46,866 nt of DNA from CAYJGN01 sp964369635 (GCA_964369635.1 CAYJGN010000011.1:1-46866); one strand, 5' to 3'. Shown: positions 1 through 8,598, counted from the first letter of the stretch. The notes: generated by a model from the letters alone, not told the origin. Made by a program: numbers and translations.

Positions 1-717
1 GATATCAATACATTAAAGGGTACAACTGTAAACTTTAAAATTATCGAACCTGCTAAAGGAAGAAGAAGCTTTGTTGGTTCTATAAAAGCAGTTCTTAATG
101 CCGCAAGAAACGAGCTTCGCGATAAGTTTTGGGAAGAAGTTTCTGAAGAGAAGGTTTATAGCGGTGAGGTTAAGAGTCTAACAGGTTATGGCGCGTTTGT
201 TGACCTTGGTGGCGTTGATGGTATGATTCATATATCAGAGCTTTCATGGAAAAAGATAAGACATCCATCGGAAGTTGTTAAAGTTGGCGATATCGTTGAG
301 GTTTATATTAAATCTCTTGATAGAGAGAACAAAAAAGTTTCTCTTGGCTATAAAAAAGCTGAAGACAACACATTTGAAGTATTCAAAAGAGACTTTAAAG
401 AAGGCGATACCGTTTCGGGCAAAGTTGTTTCAATAACAAACTTCGGTGCATTTGTCAATATCTTTGAAGATGTTGATGGTCTTGTTCATATCTCGCAGAT
501 TAGCCACCAGAGGGTTAATTCGGTTGAGGATGTGCTAAAGGTTGGCGATGAAGTAACCGTTTCGATAACTGCAATTGATGCAGAGCAGCAGAGAGTTTCT
601 CTCTCGATAAAAGCACTGCTTCCAAGAGAAGATGTTGCCGCTAAAGGCGATGAAACACCAGACGAAGATGCTATCGACCCAGCTCTTGCAGAGAAATATA
701 TTATCAGCGAAGAGTAA
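1..717 (+). CDS. S1-domain RNA-binding protein, ribosomal protein S1 type (5' partial)
   Basis: The frame is open from the first base, so the true start lies outside the window; about 238 residues are visible. It begins in the tail of one S1 (OB-fold) domain, then shows two complete S1 domains: one starting near VYSGEVKSLTGYGAFVDLGG and one at TVSGKVVSITNFGAFVNIF, each with the GAFV and GLVHIS / GMIHIS strands typical of the fold. A short acidic tail follows. The linked tandem domains are what ribosomal protein S1 homologues of Firmicutes look like; in many Clostridia this protein is fused C-terminal to IspH, which cannot be checked here. It probably binds mRNA at the 30S subunit. A strong terminator follows directly. 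Confidence 0.85.
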   Translation, partial: DINTLKGTTVNFKIIEPAKGRRSFVGSIKAVLNAARNELRDKFWEEVSEEKVYSGEVKSLTGYGAFVDLGGVDGMIHISELSWKKIRHPSEVVKVGDIVEVYIKSLDRENKKVSLGYKKAEDNTFEVFKRDFKEGDTVSGKVVSITNFGAFVNIFEDVDGLVHISQISHQRVNSVEDVLKVGDEVTVSITAIDAEQQRVSLSIKALLPREDVAAKGDETPDEDAIDPALAEKYIISEE

Positions 718-760
718 GAGCGCGATTTTCATCATCGGATAAACTTAAGATTTAATTTTA

Positions 761-786
761 AAAGCCGCCTTCTGGCGGCTTTTTTA
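761..786 (+). terminator. Rho-independent terminator of the S1-protein gene
   Basis: A 9-bp perfect stem (AAAGCCGCC / GGCGGCTTT) closes a TTCT loop and runs into a T-tract, 44 bases after the stop codon. Confidence 0.9.
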
Positions 787-876
787 TTGCATACAGATTA
801 GTTTAATTGCAGACAGGCGGATTGATTCTATCTTTTAGAAGACGCCGCGCAGTGGTTTTTTCAAATATTTTTTACC

Positions 877-905
877 TTGAAATATATGCAAATCTATGCA
901 ATAAT
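877..905 (+). promoter_or_regulatory. Possible sigma-A promoter for the tautomerase gene
   Basis: TTGAAA (877-882) and AATAAT (900-905) are separated by 17 bases, 23 bases before the start codon. The -10 is not ideal and the region is AT-rich, so this is tentative. Confidence 0.35.
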
Positions 906-928
906 AAAATAAAAACAGGAGTGATATT

Positions 929-1153
929 ATGCCACATATTTCAGTTAAGATGTTTAAAGGTCATAGCGAAGAGAAAAAACAAAGGCTCACCGATGAAATA
1001 GTTCGTGTTTTTGGAGATGTTCTCGGCTCGCCTGAGAATGTTGTTTCAGTTTCTATTGAGGACTATGAACCCACCGATTGGAACACGGTATACGATAGCG
1101 AGATAAAAGATAATAAAAATATCTATAAAGCTCCAAATTATGATAAGAAATAG
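929..1153 (+). CDS. 4-oxalocrotonate tautomerase-like small protein
   Basis: A 74-residue protein that starts Met-Pro. Family knowledge: the tautomerase superfamily uses Pro-1, exposed after Met removal, as the catalytic base; members are 60-80 residues and form hexamers of beta-alpha-beta subunits. The visible pattern PHISVKMFKG, then an amphipathic helix (SEEKKQRLTDEIVRVFGDVL), then VVSVSIEDYEPTDW fits this fold. The start at 929 has an AGGAG site 8 bases upstream; an alternative longer frame on the same strand (807-1001) has no such site. The gene stands alone between two terminators, so the context gives no hint of substrate. Confidence 0.8.
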   Translation: MPHISVKMFKGHSEEKKQRLTDEIVRVFGDVLGSPENVVSVSIEDYEPTDWNTVYDSEIKDNKNIYKAPNYDKK

Positions 1154-1216
1154 TCTGTACGGCAGTTTTTTATCTATCCTCTGAATAGATTGATTTAATG
1201 CAGCTAATATTTAGTA

Positions 1217-1253
1217 AAAAAAGACGTAAACATATAGTTTGCGTCTTTTTTAT
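1217..1253. terminator. Bidirectional terminator between convergent genes
   Basis: The stem AAAAAGACGTAAAC / GTTTGCGTCTTTTT (one G-T wobble) has a 5-base loop, and is flanked by A-run and T-run so that it works in either direction. It lies between the tautomerase gene (plus) and the nucleoside hydrolase gene (minus). Confidence 0.8.
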
Positions 1254-1309
1254 TTTGTTTATGATACCAAAAGAGCGGCTTTGCGCTATATAGCGATAGT
1301 TTCTCTTTT

Positions 1310-2257
1310 TTATGCGAGTACAAGCTCCATAAGTAGTCGCAAAAATCTTCCGTAATCAGCCTTTTTCCCGACAGTTATCATCGGCAAATTCTCCCACACA
1401 TGATGGTGGCGAAGGTCAATAACGGTGTTTCCAAGGGTGAGTTCTCCTTTTGTTTCGATGCCTACGCGCGCTTTAAATGTTTCAATTAAAGTAGGGTCTA
1501 TTGCGTAGCCAACCGCCATACAGTCGATAACAGCGGTATAGGCTTCAAAACCTCTGTTATTTGTATATCTTATCGCTTGACGAAGAAATTTCGCTTCGGG
1601 ATTTTTGCTATTTTCAAGGTCCGCAAGGTCTTTGTCAGTTAGATTAACATCAAAATGCGTTGCAATATCAAGTCCAAGCGCCACTAAATTAACCCCTGAA
1701 TTATAGACTATTTCCGCCGCTTCAGGATCAACATAAACGTTCCATTCGCTCTGAGGAGTATCGCCTGTGGCATTTAAAAATGCATATTTATTGAGCCCAA
1801 ACATCCCCGAGATAGCATAAACACCCGAAATCATCGGAATTATCTCAGGCGCTTTAATCATCGCCATCGCAAGGTTTGTCATCGGCGCAAGACAGAGAAC
1901 TTCTATTTCACCGGGATTTGCTTTAATAGTCTCGATAATTAAATCAACACCGTGCTTTGGGCATAGCTTGGTTTTTGGCGTTGGGAGATTGTTCTCAGCA
2001 AGTCCGTCCACTCCATGGGTAAATGGGTCTGGCGGAATAGGACGCGTCATAGGTTTTCCCATTCCACGACCAACAGGTATATCGGTGCGCCCTATCATCT
2101 CAAGTATTTTTAGCGCATTCTCGCTCGTAACCTCTATTGGGTAGTTTCCATTGACAGTTGTTATCGCCATAACCTCAAGTTCTTTTGATTTGCATGCCAT
2201 TATTATAGCTGCCGAATCATCCATACCTGGGTCGCAGTCTATTATTATTTTTTTCAT
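1310..2257 (-). CDS. Inosine-uridine preferring nucleoside hydrolase
   Basis: A 315-residue cytosolic enzyme that would split ribonucleosides into base and ribose. The N-terminus IIIDCDPGMDD is the calcium-binding DxDxxxDD signature of the IUNH family, and the length is the family norm. Further family-like segments are VTTVNGN-type (AITTVNGNYP), EVLCLAPMTNLAMA and the EWNVYVDPEAAEIV block that contributes Asn and Asp to substrate and metal binding. The start codon ATG has AAGGAG 9 bases upstream. The gene is divergent from a PfkB-type sugar kinase across a 407-bp spacer, which suggests a shared nucleoside or ribose salvage role, though that is inference. Substrate preference cannot be read from the sequence. 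Confidence 0.92.
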   Translation of the reverse strand: MKKIIIDCDPGMDDSAAIIMACKSKELEVMAITTVNGNYPIEVTSENALKILEMIGRTDIPVGRGMGKPMTRPIPPDPFTHGVDGLAENNLPTPKTKLCPKHGVDLIIETIKANPGEIEVLCLAPMTNLAMAMIKAPEIIPMISGVYAISGMFGLNKYAFLNATGDTPQSEWNVYVDPEAAEIVYNSGVNLVALGLDIATHFDVNLTDKDLADLENSKNPEAKFLRQAIRYTNNRGFEAYTAVIDCMAVGYAIDPTLIETFKARVGIETKGELTLGNTVIDLRHHHVWENLPMITVGKKADYGRFLRLLMELVLA

Positions 2258-2323
2258 TTTATTAAACTCCTTTATTTTATTCTCTCACTAATGAAAACAA
2301 TTTTTCAGTGCTATACGAATAAA

Positions 2324-2351
2324 ATTATAATCTCTTCTTCATCTGTGAAAA
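2324..2351 (-). promoter_or_regulatory. Possible promoter of the nucleoside hydrolase gene
   Basis: On the minus strand TTTTCA (2346-2351) and a perfect TATAAT (2324-2329) are 16 bases apart, about 67 bases before the start codon. The -35 is poor. Confidence 0.4.
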
Positions 2352-2477
2352 TTATTTTCTTTAATTATCAACTAACTTTAGCTTTGTTTTGTTAAGTTTC
2401 TGTTAAAAGTTTGTAGTAGTAGTTAAAAATTGTGTAATTTAAATAAATTTCATCTTCTAACTTTTACCAATACAGCG

Positions 2478-2506
2478 TTGCATAAAATGAAAGTTAATAT
2501 TATAAT
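2478..2506 (+). promoter_or_regulatory. Sigma-A promoter of the PfkB-family kinase gene
   Basis: TTGCAT (2478-2483), a 17-base spacer and a perfect TATAAT (2501-2506). The predicted transcript begins near 2513, about 150 bases before the start codon. The -10 lies inside the inverted repeat at 2493-2519. Confidence 0.7.
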
Positions 2507-2519
2507 AAGTAATATTAAC
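2493..2519. promoter_or_regulatory. Palindromic operator candidate over the kinase -10
   Basis: GTTAATATTA and TAATATTAAC are perfect inverted repeats of 10 bp separated by 7 bases. The palindrome covers the -10 and the expected start point, which is where a dimeric repressor would act. No regulator gene is adjacent, so its owner is unknown. Confidence 0.5.
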
Positions 2520-2664
2520 TCTGCCAAAAGCGGGTATTTTTTTGTGTTTTTCGATATTTAAGAAACCATCGTTTTATCAGATGATTATTTTTCTTATAGG
2601 CTTGCATTTATTTAATAAATATCGACACTTCACAGATGATAAAATAAATAAACAGGAGATTAGA

Positions 2665-3594
2665 ATGAAACATATTGTTGCTGGAATTTCAATTGTAAAT
2701 GACATTATTTTTGCCGATGGAAGCAGTACTAAAGGGCATATAGGAGGAGCTATCTTTGGAGTTGGCGGTCAACTTGTATGGGAGAGCGATATTTTATATG
2801 TAACAAAAGCGGGTGCTGATTTCAAAGACTTCTATGGCAAGTTTTTTGACGATAATAACCTATCATATGATGGTATCTATTATGACCTACCTCATACCCA
2901 TTATAACGAGCTTAAGTATAACCCTGATGGAAGCGGCAGATATATCGAGTATTCGATAATCGAAGAAGGCTATATGGCAAAGCATGTTGATCAGACAAGG
3001 CTTCGTGCTCATCATGTTGCCGATAAATGCACCGATGAAACGCTATCTATCTACCTTGATGAATATGTTAAATACGACTGTCTTCAAAACCTTGATGTAA
3101 TACGAAAAGCAGCACCTAATGCAAAGATTAACTGGGAGATCCCAACAGGTGATACCTCAAACCCTGAAGTGCGCGACTTAGTTTTTGAAGCTATTGATAA
3201 GGTCGATCTATTCTCTTTAAATCTCCCTGAGAGCTATGATTTATTTGGAACTAAGAGCGAGAGTGAGTCTGTTGAGTATATTAAGGGGATGAAAACACCT
3301 TGTTTCTTCAGAGTTGGAACTAAAGGAGCTTATATGATAGTTGACGGCAAAGCATATTTTGCTCCGTCGCATAAATCAGATAGCTCTGTTGACCCAACAG
3401 GCTGCGGCAACTGCTCAACTGCAACGGCGGGATATCTATTCGGTATCGGTGAAGACCCACTTATGTTGGTTGTTAAGTGCAACATCTCAGCAGGTCTTAA
3501 TGCCGCTCAATATGGTCCGTATCCATATGTTAGCGCAGAGCAGAGAGAAGAGTTTTTAAAGCTTGCAGACGAGTTGTATGCAGAAGTAAAATAG
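2665..3594 (+). CDS. PfkB-family carbohydrate kinase with Asn at the catalytic-base position
   Basis: A 309-residue protein of the ribokinase/PfkB superfamily, which phosphorylates sugars or nucleosides with ATP. I chose the ATG at 2665 because AGGAG lies 8 bases upstream; the frame is open further back but has no ribosome site there. The family ATP-site signature usually reads D-T-x-G-A-G-D. Here residues 243-249 read DPTGCGN, so the catalytic Asp is replaced by Asn249. Such GCGN/GGGN variants exist in an uncharacterised branch of the family as I recall it, so this may be a distinct subfamily and not a broken gene; the frame is intact and the rest is conserved. The promoter and palindrome upstream suggest regulated expression. 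Substrate unknown; ribose is a guess from the neighbouring nucleoside hydrolase. Confidence 0.75.
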   Translation: MKHIVAGISIVNDIIFADGSSTKGHIGGAIFGVGGQLVWESDILYVTKAGADFKDFYGKFFDDNNLSYDGIYYDLPHTHYNELKYNPDGSGRYIEYSIIEEGYMAKHVDQTRLRAHHVADKCTDETLSIYLDEYVKYDCLQNLDVIRKAAPNAKINWEIPTGDTSNPEVRDLVFEAIDKVDLFSLNLPESYDLFGTKSESESVEYIKGMKTPCFFRVGTKGAYMIVDGKAYFAPSHKSDSSVDPTGCGNCSTATAGYLFGIGEDPLMLVVKCNISAGLNAAQYGPYPYVSAEQREEFLKLADELYAEVK

Positions 3595-3611
3595 ATTTTA
3601 ATCAAGCGATA

Positions 3612-3662
3612 AATAAGCCCAAAGACTGCCGTTATACGCATATCTTCGGGCTTATTATTTAT
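3612..3662 (+). terminator. Likely terminator after the PfkB-family kinase
   Basis: AATAAGCCC (3612-3620) pairs perfectly with GGGCTTATT (3648-3656), with a long 27-base loop and only a broken T-tract after it. Termination is probably weak. Confidence 0.5.
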
Positions 3663-3681
3663 TTTAAAAGGCAGGTGTTAG

Positions 3682-4554
3682 ATGAGCAGTTTTGCGATAA
3701 AAATAGTTCTTATGCTATTTATGTTTGGCGATCACCTCGCGGCAGCACTAACTTTTAGCGATGTTTTGAGCGCTGAAATTATTACAATACTTCGCGGCGC
3801 CGGCAGGTTTGTTTTTCCTGTTTATGCTTATCTTTGTGCCGTTGGTTTTCATCACTCGAAAAACAGAAAAAACTACCTTACGAGTCTGCTTTTATTCGCG
3901 GCAGTTGCGCAAATTCCCTTTTTAATGCTCAAAGCAACCGTACCCGGCGGATTTCCGCTCAATATGCTCTTCAACTTTAGCATAAATACAAATGCTCTTT
4001 TTCAATACCTTCCTATCTATATCATTTTGCTCTTCTGCTACTATAAATATCTATCAAAAAAAATAGTTGATATCTTGGTTGTAGCGATATCCCTTGCAGC
4101 TGCGGCAGTTACCCTATCGGTTAGCGGCAGCAGGTTTTTAACACTCGACTTAAACGTTCTCTATACTTTTGCAGTGGCAGTTGTTATTATGCTTGCTATT
4201 GAGGTTTATTCAAAGGGTACAATGCCCGTTTTAGATAGTCTATTCATCTTAGTTGTTGCATTTTTAAGCCTTTTGTTTATAGGTATTTACAGCGACTATT
4301 CAATCATTGGAATTATGCTCGTTTTTGCAGTTTATCTCTGCAAAAACAGCAAGAGTAAATCTATTGTTGCGGTTGCCTTTTTTTGCCTGTTGCAGTATGC
4401 TGCAACCCCTCTTTTCTTAGCTTTGTCGCTGATTTCTGTTGTTATTATTCTGCTATACAACGGCAAGCGCGGATACAGTCTTTATAAGTATATTTTTTAT
4501 GCCTACTACCCCGCTCACCTCGCTGTTATCGGAGCAATTCGGTTTTTGATTTAA
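3682..4554 (+). CDS. TraX-family integral membrane protein
   Basis: A 290-residue polytopic protein, mostly hydrophobic, with roughly eight membrane segments. The N-terminal region (a Met-rich helix with GDHLA, then RGAGRFVFPVYAYLCAVGF, then the basic loop HHSKNRKNYLTSLL) matches the TraX / acyltransferase-3-like pattern, in which RIAFPIFAFL and the following charged loop are hallmarks. TraX in F plasmids acetylates pilin. Chromosomal Firmicutes homologues are of unknown function and probably modify a surface molecule. The ATG has AGGTG 8 bases upstream. No conjugation gene is nearby, so a plasmid role is unlikely. Confidence 0.82.
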   Translation: MSSFAIKIVLMLFMFGDHLAAALTFSDVLSAEIITILRGAGRFVFPVYAYLCAVGFHHSKNRKNYLTSLLLFAAVAQIPFLMLKATVPGGFPLNMLFNFSINTNALFQYLPIYIILLFCYYKYLSKKIVDILVVAISLAAAAVTLSVSGSRFLTLDLNVLYTFAVAVVIMLAIEVYSKGTMPVLDSLFILVVAFLSLLFIGIYSDYSIIGIMLVFAVYLCKNSKSKSIVAVAFFCLLQYAATPLFLALSLISVVIILLYNGKRGYSLYKYIFYAYYPAHLAVIGAIRFLI

Positions 4555-4902
4555 CGAGGTTCATTCATCTTTTTACCCGGTAGTCTCTTTTAAATATGAT
4601 AGAGTTTTTTCTTGTTTTTATAGTTTGCAGCTATCTATCTGTCCGCCCGCCAAACAAGAGCGCACCCTTCGGGTGCGGCTCTTCGCGCAAAGCGCTCGGC
4701 ACCGCTATGGCGGTGCCGTTTGGCGGGCGGCAGATATCACCACAACTTAAATATAAAATCCTTAGAGTAAAAACTCTCAAAATAAAACACGCGACCCATT
4801 CTTCCATTTTATTTCAAAAGAGCAAAACCCTTAAAAAATAAAATAGCTAAAACCTACAAATAACTAAAAATACGAAGAGTATAAATATACTCTTCGTATT
4901 TT
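4555..4902. other. Intergenic region with cloverleaf element A
   Basis: 348 bp between convergent genes. It contains the GC-rich cloverleaf element at 4636-4736 and a strong bidirectional terminator at 4863-4905. An open frame at 4596-4841 crosses the palindromes, lacks a ribosome site and is not credible as a gene. Confidence 0.8.
4636..4736. repeat. Cloverleaf palindromic element A
   Basis: The closing stem pairs 4643-4655 with 4718-4730 (13 bp, perfect: CCGCCCGCCAAAC / GTTTGGCGGGCGG) and is extended by TATCTG / CAGATA past a one-base bulge. Inside sit three hairpins: 4656-4683 (12 bp with one bulged G, loop TTC), 4685-4695 (GCGC-AAA-GCGC) and 4698-4717 (8 bp, loop TATG). Only three bases are unpaired at the four-way junction. 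There is no T-tract, so it is not a normal terminator. It shares architecture with elements at 12551, 25382, 33234 and 42104, and its middle hairpin is identical to that of the 25382 element. Confidence 0.85.
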
Positions 4903-4905
4903 TTA
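4863..4905. terminator. Bidirectional terminator after the ABC exporter
   Basis: An 18-bp perfect stem (4866-4883 with 4886-4903) with a two-base loop, with A-run and T-run flanks. It overlaps the stop codon of the minus-strand ABC gene and faces the TraX gene from the other side. Confidence 0.9.
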
Positions 4906-6696
4906 TTTCATATTCTCCTCAATAGCCATATCGCGACATAAACCGCTATAATGCCCTCCAAGGGCTATAAGCTCATCGTGATTCCCCTGCTCAATTATCT
5001 TCCCATCAACAACCACAAGGATTAAATCAGCCTCTCTTATAGTTGATAATCTGTGCGCTATAAGGAAAGAAGTTCGCCCTTCAAGGATATGGTTTATAGC
5101 TCTTTGAATTAGCGCTTCTGTCTCGGTATCAACTGAACTCGTCGCTTCATCGAGAACAAATATAGCAGGATCTGCAATTAATGCTCTTGCAAAGCTTATT
5201 AGCTGTCTCTCACCGGCAGAGAGTCTCTCTCCACCCTCGCCAACTTCGGTATCATACCCTTTTTCCATCCGCATAATAATATCGTGGCAGTAGGTCAGCT
5301 TGCAGGCGCGCTCTATCTCTTCATTTGTAGCGCCAAGCTTGCCATAGCGAATGTTATCAGCAATACTACCTGAAAATAAATGCGGACTTTGCAAAACATA
5401 TCCAATATTCGAATGAAGCCATAGCTGACTTCTCTCTTTATAGTTTTTACCATCAATTAAAATCTCGCCGCTTGTCGGCTCAAAAAAGCGACATGCAAGA
5501 TTTACAAGGGTACTCTTTCCGGCTCCCGTCTCACCGACTATCGCAACATTTGTCCCCGCTTTGATTTTAAGATTGAAGTCTTTTAAAACATATTCTTCAC
5601 CATCAGGATACTTAAATGAAATATCAACAAAATCAATATCACCTTTTATCGGCTCCCAATTCTCTCTTTTCGGATTTAAGTTATCGCCATATTTCTCTAT
5701 GACTTCATCGGTATCTTTAATCGTCTCTTCTTCATCGAGAAGCGAATAAACTCTATCAATATTTACCTGAGTTGCGACCATATCAGCTATAATACGCGCT
5801 ATCTGCTGCAATGGGTCAAACATCGAAGTTGCATATGAGATAAATACCGAAACAAGGGTAAAACTGCTGAAATCTTCTATTGCCATATATCCGCCCTGAA
5901 CAAGCACAATAGCAACAGCAGATGATGAGAAGAAAACGACTATCGGGATAAATATAGCACTTAGCATCGTTGCACGAACACTATATTTATACATCTTCTT
6001 TGTAACTCTCTTAAAGCCCTCGGTATTTTTATCCTCGATAACAAGAGTTTTTGAGGTTTTAGATCCTGTTATCCCCTCGTTATAAGCTGCAGTAACCTCT
6101 GCATTTATATGCCTTACCTCCCTGTTTGCTGCAAGTATTCTCTTTTGGAAAAAGAAGGTTATTAGGAATATAATCGGGACTATAGTTGCAACAAGCAGCG
6201 CAAAGGTCGCATTTAATAAAAACATTGCTATAAAAGTTCCGACTATATAGGCAACTGCCCAGAACATATCAATGAGTCCCCACCCGATTATAACACCTAT
6301 TTTATTTGTATCGCTCATAATTCGGCTTATTATATAGCCGACTGCCGTTTTATTATAATAGGAGAGCGGTAGCTTTTGCAGCTTTAGAAAGAGATCGTTT
6401 TTAAGGTCTCTTGCAACTATCATCTCCATTCGCATCGACATTCGCGTGAATAAAACAACCAAAATTCCCTGCAAAACTATAACTGCTGCATAGACAGCTG
6501 CAAAGAGGAATATCCCATCGACCGTTTCTTTTAGGATAAAATTATCCATTGCATACCGCTGAAATAGCGGAAATGATATATCTATGAGCGCCGTTATAAT
6601 CATAATAATGCATACAGCAATAAACCTTTTTTTATGAGGTTTCATAACAGGGAGCAACTTTTTCCATACCGCCAAACTAAATTTCTTACTCTCCAT
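4903..6696 (-). CDS. ABC exporter half-transporter, catalytically competent subunit
   Basis: A 597-residue fused permease-ATPase. Six transmembrane helices occupy roughly residues 15-310, followed by a nucleotide-binding domain with Walker A GETGAGKST, signature LSAGERQL, Walker B FVLDEATSSVD with the catalytic Glu, and the switch His in LIAHRLST. I place the start at 6696, where GGAGG lies just upstream; the frame is open for 24 more codons but those overlap the previous gene. It overlaps the upstream ABC gene by 11 bp, so the two are translationally coupled and form a heterodimer of the BmrCD / TM287-288 type. The substrate may be a drug, lipid or peptide and cannot be told from sequence. 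Confidence 0.93.
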   Translation of the reverse strand: MESKKFSLAVWKKLLPVMKPHKKRFIAVCIIMIITALIDISFPLFQRYAMDNFILKETVDGIFLFAAVYAAVIVLQGILVVLFTRMSMRMEMIVARDLKNDLFLKLQKLPLSYYNKTAVGYIISRIMSDTNKIGVIIGWGLIDMFWAVAYIVGTFIAMFLLNATFALLVATIVPIIFLITFFFQKRILAANREVRHINAEVTAAYNEGITGSKTSKTLVIEDKNTEGFKRVTKKMYKYSVRATMLSAIFIPIVVFFSSSAVAIVLVQGGYMAIEDFSSFTLVSVFISYATSMFDPLQQIARIIADMVATQVNIDRVYSLLDEEETIKDTDEVIEKYGDNLNPKRENWEPIKGDIDFVDISFKYPDGEEYVLKDFNLKIKAGTNVAIVGETGAGKSTLVNLACRFFEPTSGEILIDGKNYKERSQLWLHSNIGYVLQSPHLFSGSIADNIRYGKLGATNEEIERACKLTYCHDIIMRMEKGYDTEVGEGGERLSAGERQLISFARALIADPAIFVLDEATSSVDTETEALIQRAINHILEGRTSFLIAHRLSTIREADLILVVVDGKIIEQGNHDELIALGGHYSGLCRDMAIEENMK

Positions 6697-8497
6697 TACT
6701 CTCCTCCTTTGCATTAAACTGCTCTGCAACTTTAAACTGCATCTCGTAAATCCTCTTGTAGAGTCCATCTTTTTTTATAAGTTCTTTATGCGCACCAACG
6801 CTCTCTACTGCTCCATCTGAGAGAACGATTATCTCATCGGCATCTTTTAGGGTATTTATCCTGTGCGAAATTATAACAACCGTTGCATCTTCCATCGTCT
6901 TTTTAAGGTTCTCACGTATCCTTTTATCGGTTTTAAGATCAATAGCAGATAGACTATCGTCGAAAACTATCACAGGGGTATTGCAGACAAGAGTTCTCGT
7001 TATTGCTATTCTCTGCTTCTGTCCGCCAGATAGGGTAACTCCTCTCTCTCCAACAAGCGTTTTATACCCTTTTGCAAATGAGTTAATAGAGTTATGGATT
7101 GAGGCAATTTCTGCATTTTCAAACATCTCATTATCAGAAAGATGCTCTTTTCCAATAGAAATATTTTCAGCAATCGTCCGCGAGAAGAGGAAAGGCTCTT
7201 GCAATATAAGGCCAACATTGCTTCGAAGGTAGCTCTTCTTTATCTTTTTTATATCAACCCCACCAATAGTTATACTACCGCTATTTTCAGGTAGGTCATA
7301 AAGCCTGTTTAAAAGATAGGTGATAGTTGATTTACCGCTACCAGTAGCCCCTAAAATTCCAACAGTTGTCCCTTTTTTAATCTTAAACGAAAGGTTTTTT
7401 AGCACCTCTTCGCTGTCATATCTAAATGAAACGTTATCAAAGACGATATCACCATCCATAGGCGGCTCGCTCTCGGTTTCAAGGTCGCGCTCTTCCTCTT
7501 CTTTTAATATATCTTCAATTCTCTTTATCGAAACCGAAGCTTTACTCATCTCAGAGAGAATTCTGCCAAGGCTTCTTATCGGCCAGGTGAGCGAGGCTGT
7601 ATATCCTATAAACAAAACGAATTCGCCGAGTGAAATCTGCCCTGTTGCCGCAAAAACACTACCTGCAACAACAACAGTTACCATAGCAAATCCGGTGACT
7701 ATATCACCAATTCCCCAATAGAGCGACATAGTTTTCCCAAGTTTTATCCAGGTATCGACGAATTTATTGTTTTTCTCTTTAAATTCATTTAGCTCATACG
7801 CCTCTCTGCCAAAAGCGCGCACAACACGCACCCCAGTTAAATTCTCCTGCGCATCTATTAAAAGCTCACCCTCGGTCTCATCTGCATACAAAAACTCTTT
7901 ACCAATTTTGCCATAGAATATCGTGCTATAGCCTCCAACAATTGGAATAAACGCTATTGAAATCAACGTTAAAGTAACGTTCATGCTAAACATCATAGCA
8001 ACAGCGATCACTATTAGCAAAACTATTCGAAAAACCTCAATTAACTGCTTCGATACGAAAACTTTAAGCACCTCAACATCAGCACTGCACCTTTGAATTA
8101 TATCACCAGTTAGATGATCATTATGCCATTTAAACGGCAGCTTTTGAATATGGGAGTATAGATTCTCGCGAAGTGTTTTCACAAATTTTTCGGTACCACT
8201 GACTATCGACATCCTCGAAAAGAAGTTGAAAAGGGTTGATAACAGCGAGAAGGTAACCATAAAAATACCGCATATTAAAAGATTGCTTCGAATAGCATCA
8301 CGCCCTCCGAAAAAGCTAATTATATTGGAAATTATCTCATTCGTTACAGGAATATCTCCAACAATATTATCAATAGTTACCCTTATAACCTGAGGACTTA
8401 GGTAGTTTAGCAGAATTGATAAGAATATAAAGATAATAGAAAACGCAAAATACCTCTTATTCCCCTTAATATAGGTGAAAACTGAGCCTTTTTTCAT
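6686..8497 (-). CDS. ABC exporter half-transporter, degenerate-site subunit
   Basis: A 603-residue partner of the next gene, with an N-terminal six-helix membrane domain and a C-terminal ATPase. Walker A is GATGSGKST, the signature is LSGGQKQR, and the H-loop His is in IISHRINT. Walker B reads VIVFDDSLSAID: the catalytic Glu after the conserved Asp is replaced by Asp. Family knowledge: in heterodimeric exporters such as TM287/288, one subunit carries exactly this change and the transporter has one degenerate and one active ATP site. The ATG has GGGAG 8 bases upstream, and a perfect TATAAT on the minus strand lies at 8536-8541, though the -35 is poor. Confidence 0.93.
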   Translation of the reverse strand: MKKGSVFTYIKGNKRYFAFSIIFIFLSILLNYLSPQVIRVTIDNIVGDIPVTNEIISNIISFFGGRDAIRSNLLICGIFMVTFSLLSTLFNFFSRMSIVSGTEKFVKTLRENLYSHIQKLPFKWHNDHLTGDIIQRCSADVEVLKVFVSKQLIEVFRIVLLIVIAVAMMFSMNVTLTLISIAFIPIVGGYSTIFYGKIGKEFLYADETEGELLIDAQENLTGVRVVRAFGREAYELNEFKEKNNKFVDTWIKLGKTMSLYWGIGDIVTGFAMVTVVVAGSVFAATGQISLGEFVLFIGYTASLTWPIRSLGRILSEMSKASVSIKRIEDILKEEEERDLETESEPPMDGDIVFDNVSFRYDSEEVLKNLSFKIKKGTTVGILGATGSGKSTITYLLNRLYDLPENSGSITIGGVDIKKIKKSYLRSNVGLILQEPFLFSRTIAENISIGKEHLSDNEMFENAEIASIHNSINSFAKGYKTLVGERGVTLSGGQKQRIAITRTLVCNTPVIVFDDSLSAIDLKTDKRIRENLKKTMEDATVVIISHRINTLKDADEIIVLSDGAVESVGAHKELIKKDGLYKRIYEMQFKVAEQFNAKEESNGE

Positions 8498-8558
8498 AAA
8501 TACTCTCCCAAAAATACAACAAATTCTATTAATATATTATACATCAAAATTTAGCAAA

Positions 8559-8590
8559 AGAAAAGAGCGGCTCGTTTTGAACCACTCTTA
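8559..8590 (-). terminator. Terminator of the proB-proA-8599 operon
   Basis: On the minus strand an 11-bp stem (8563-8573 with 8579-8589, two G-T wobbles) with a 5-base loop is followed by TTTT. It lies 9 bases after the stop codon of the gene at 8599. Confidence 0.75.
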
Positions 8591-8598
8591 TTTTAAAA

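Larger units (their letters stand above)
2258..2664. other. 407-bp divergent intergenic region
   Basis: AT-rich spacer between the nucleoside hydrolase and the PfkB-family kinase. It holds a convincing promoter for the kinase, a weaker one for the hydrolase, and a perfect 10-bp inverted repeat over the kinase -10 region. Translation of the kinase frame could extend back to 2542, but that part lacks a ribosome site and reads as non-coding. Confidence 0.7.

Noticed and set aside
807..1001. Alternative start and frame before the tautomerase gene
   Set aside because: No ribosome site and no family match; the frame at 929 has both.
4636..4736. tRNA or tRNA-like reading of the cloverleaf elements
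   Set aside because: Arm lengths and loops do not fit a tRNA (3-4 base loops, no TTCRA loop, no anticodon-type 7-base loop, no CCA end).
4596..4841. Open frame of 81 codons across element A
   Set aside because: It crosses the palindromes, lacks a ribosome site and resembles no family.
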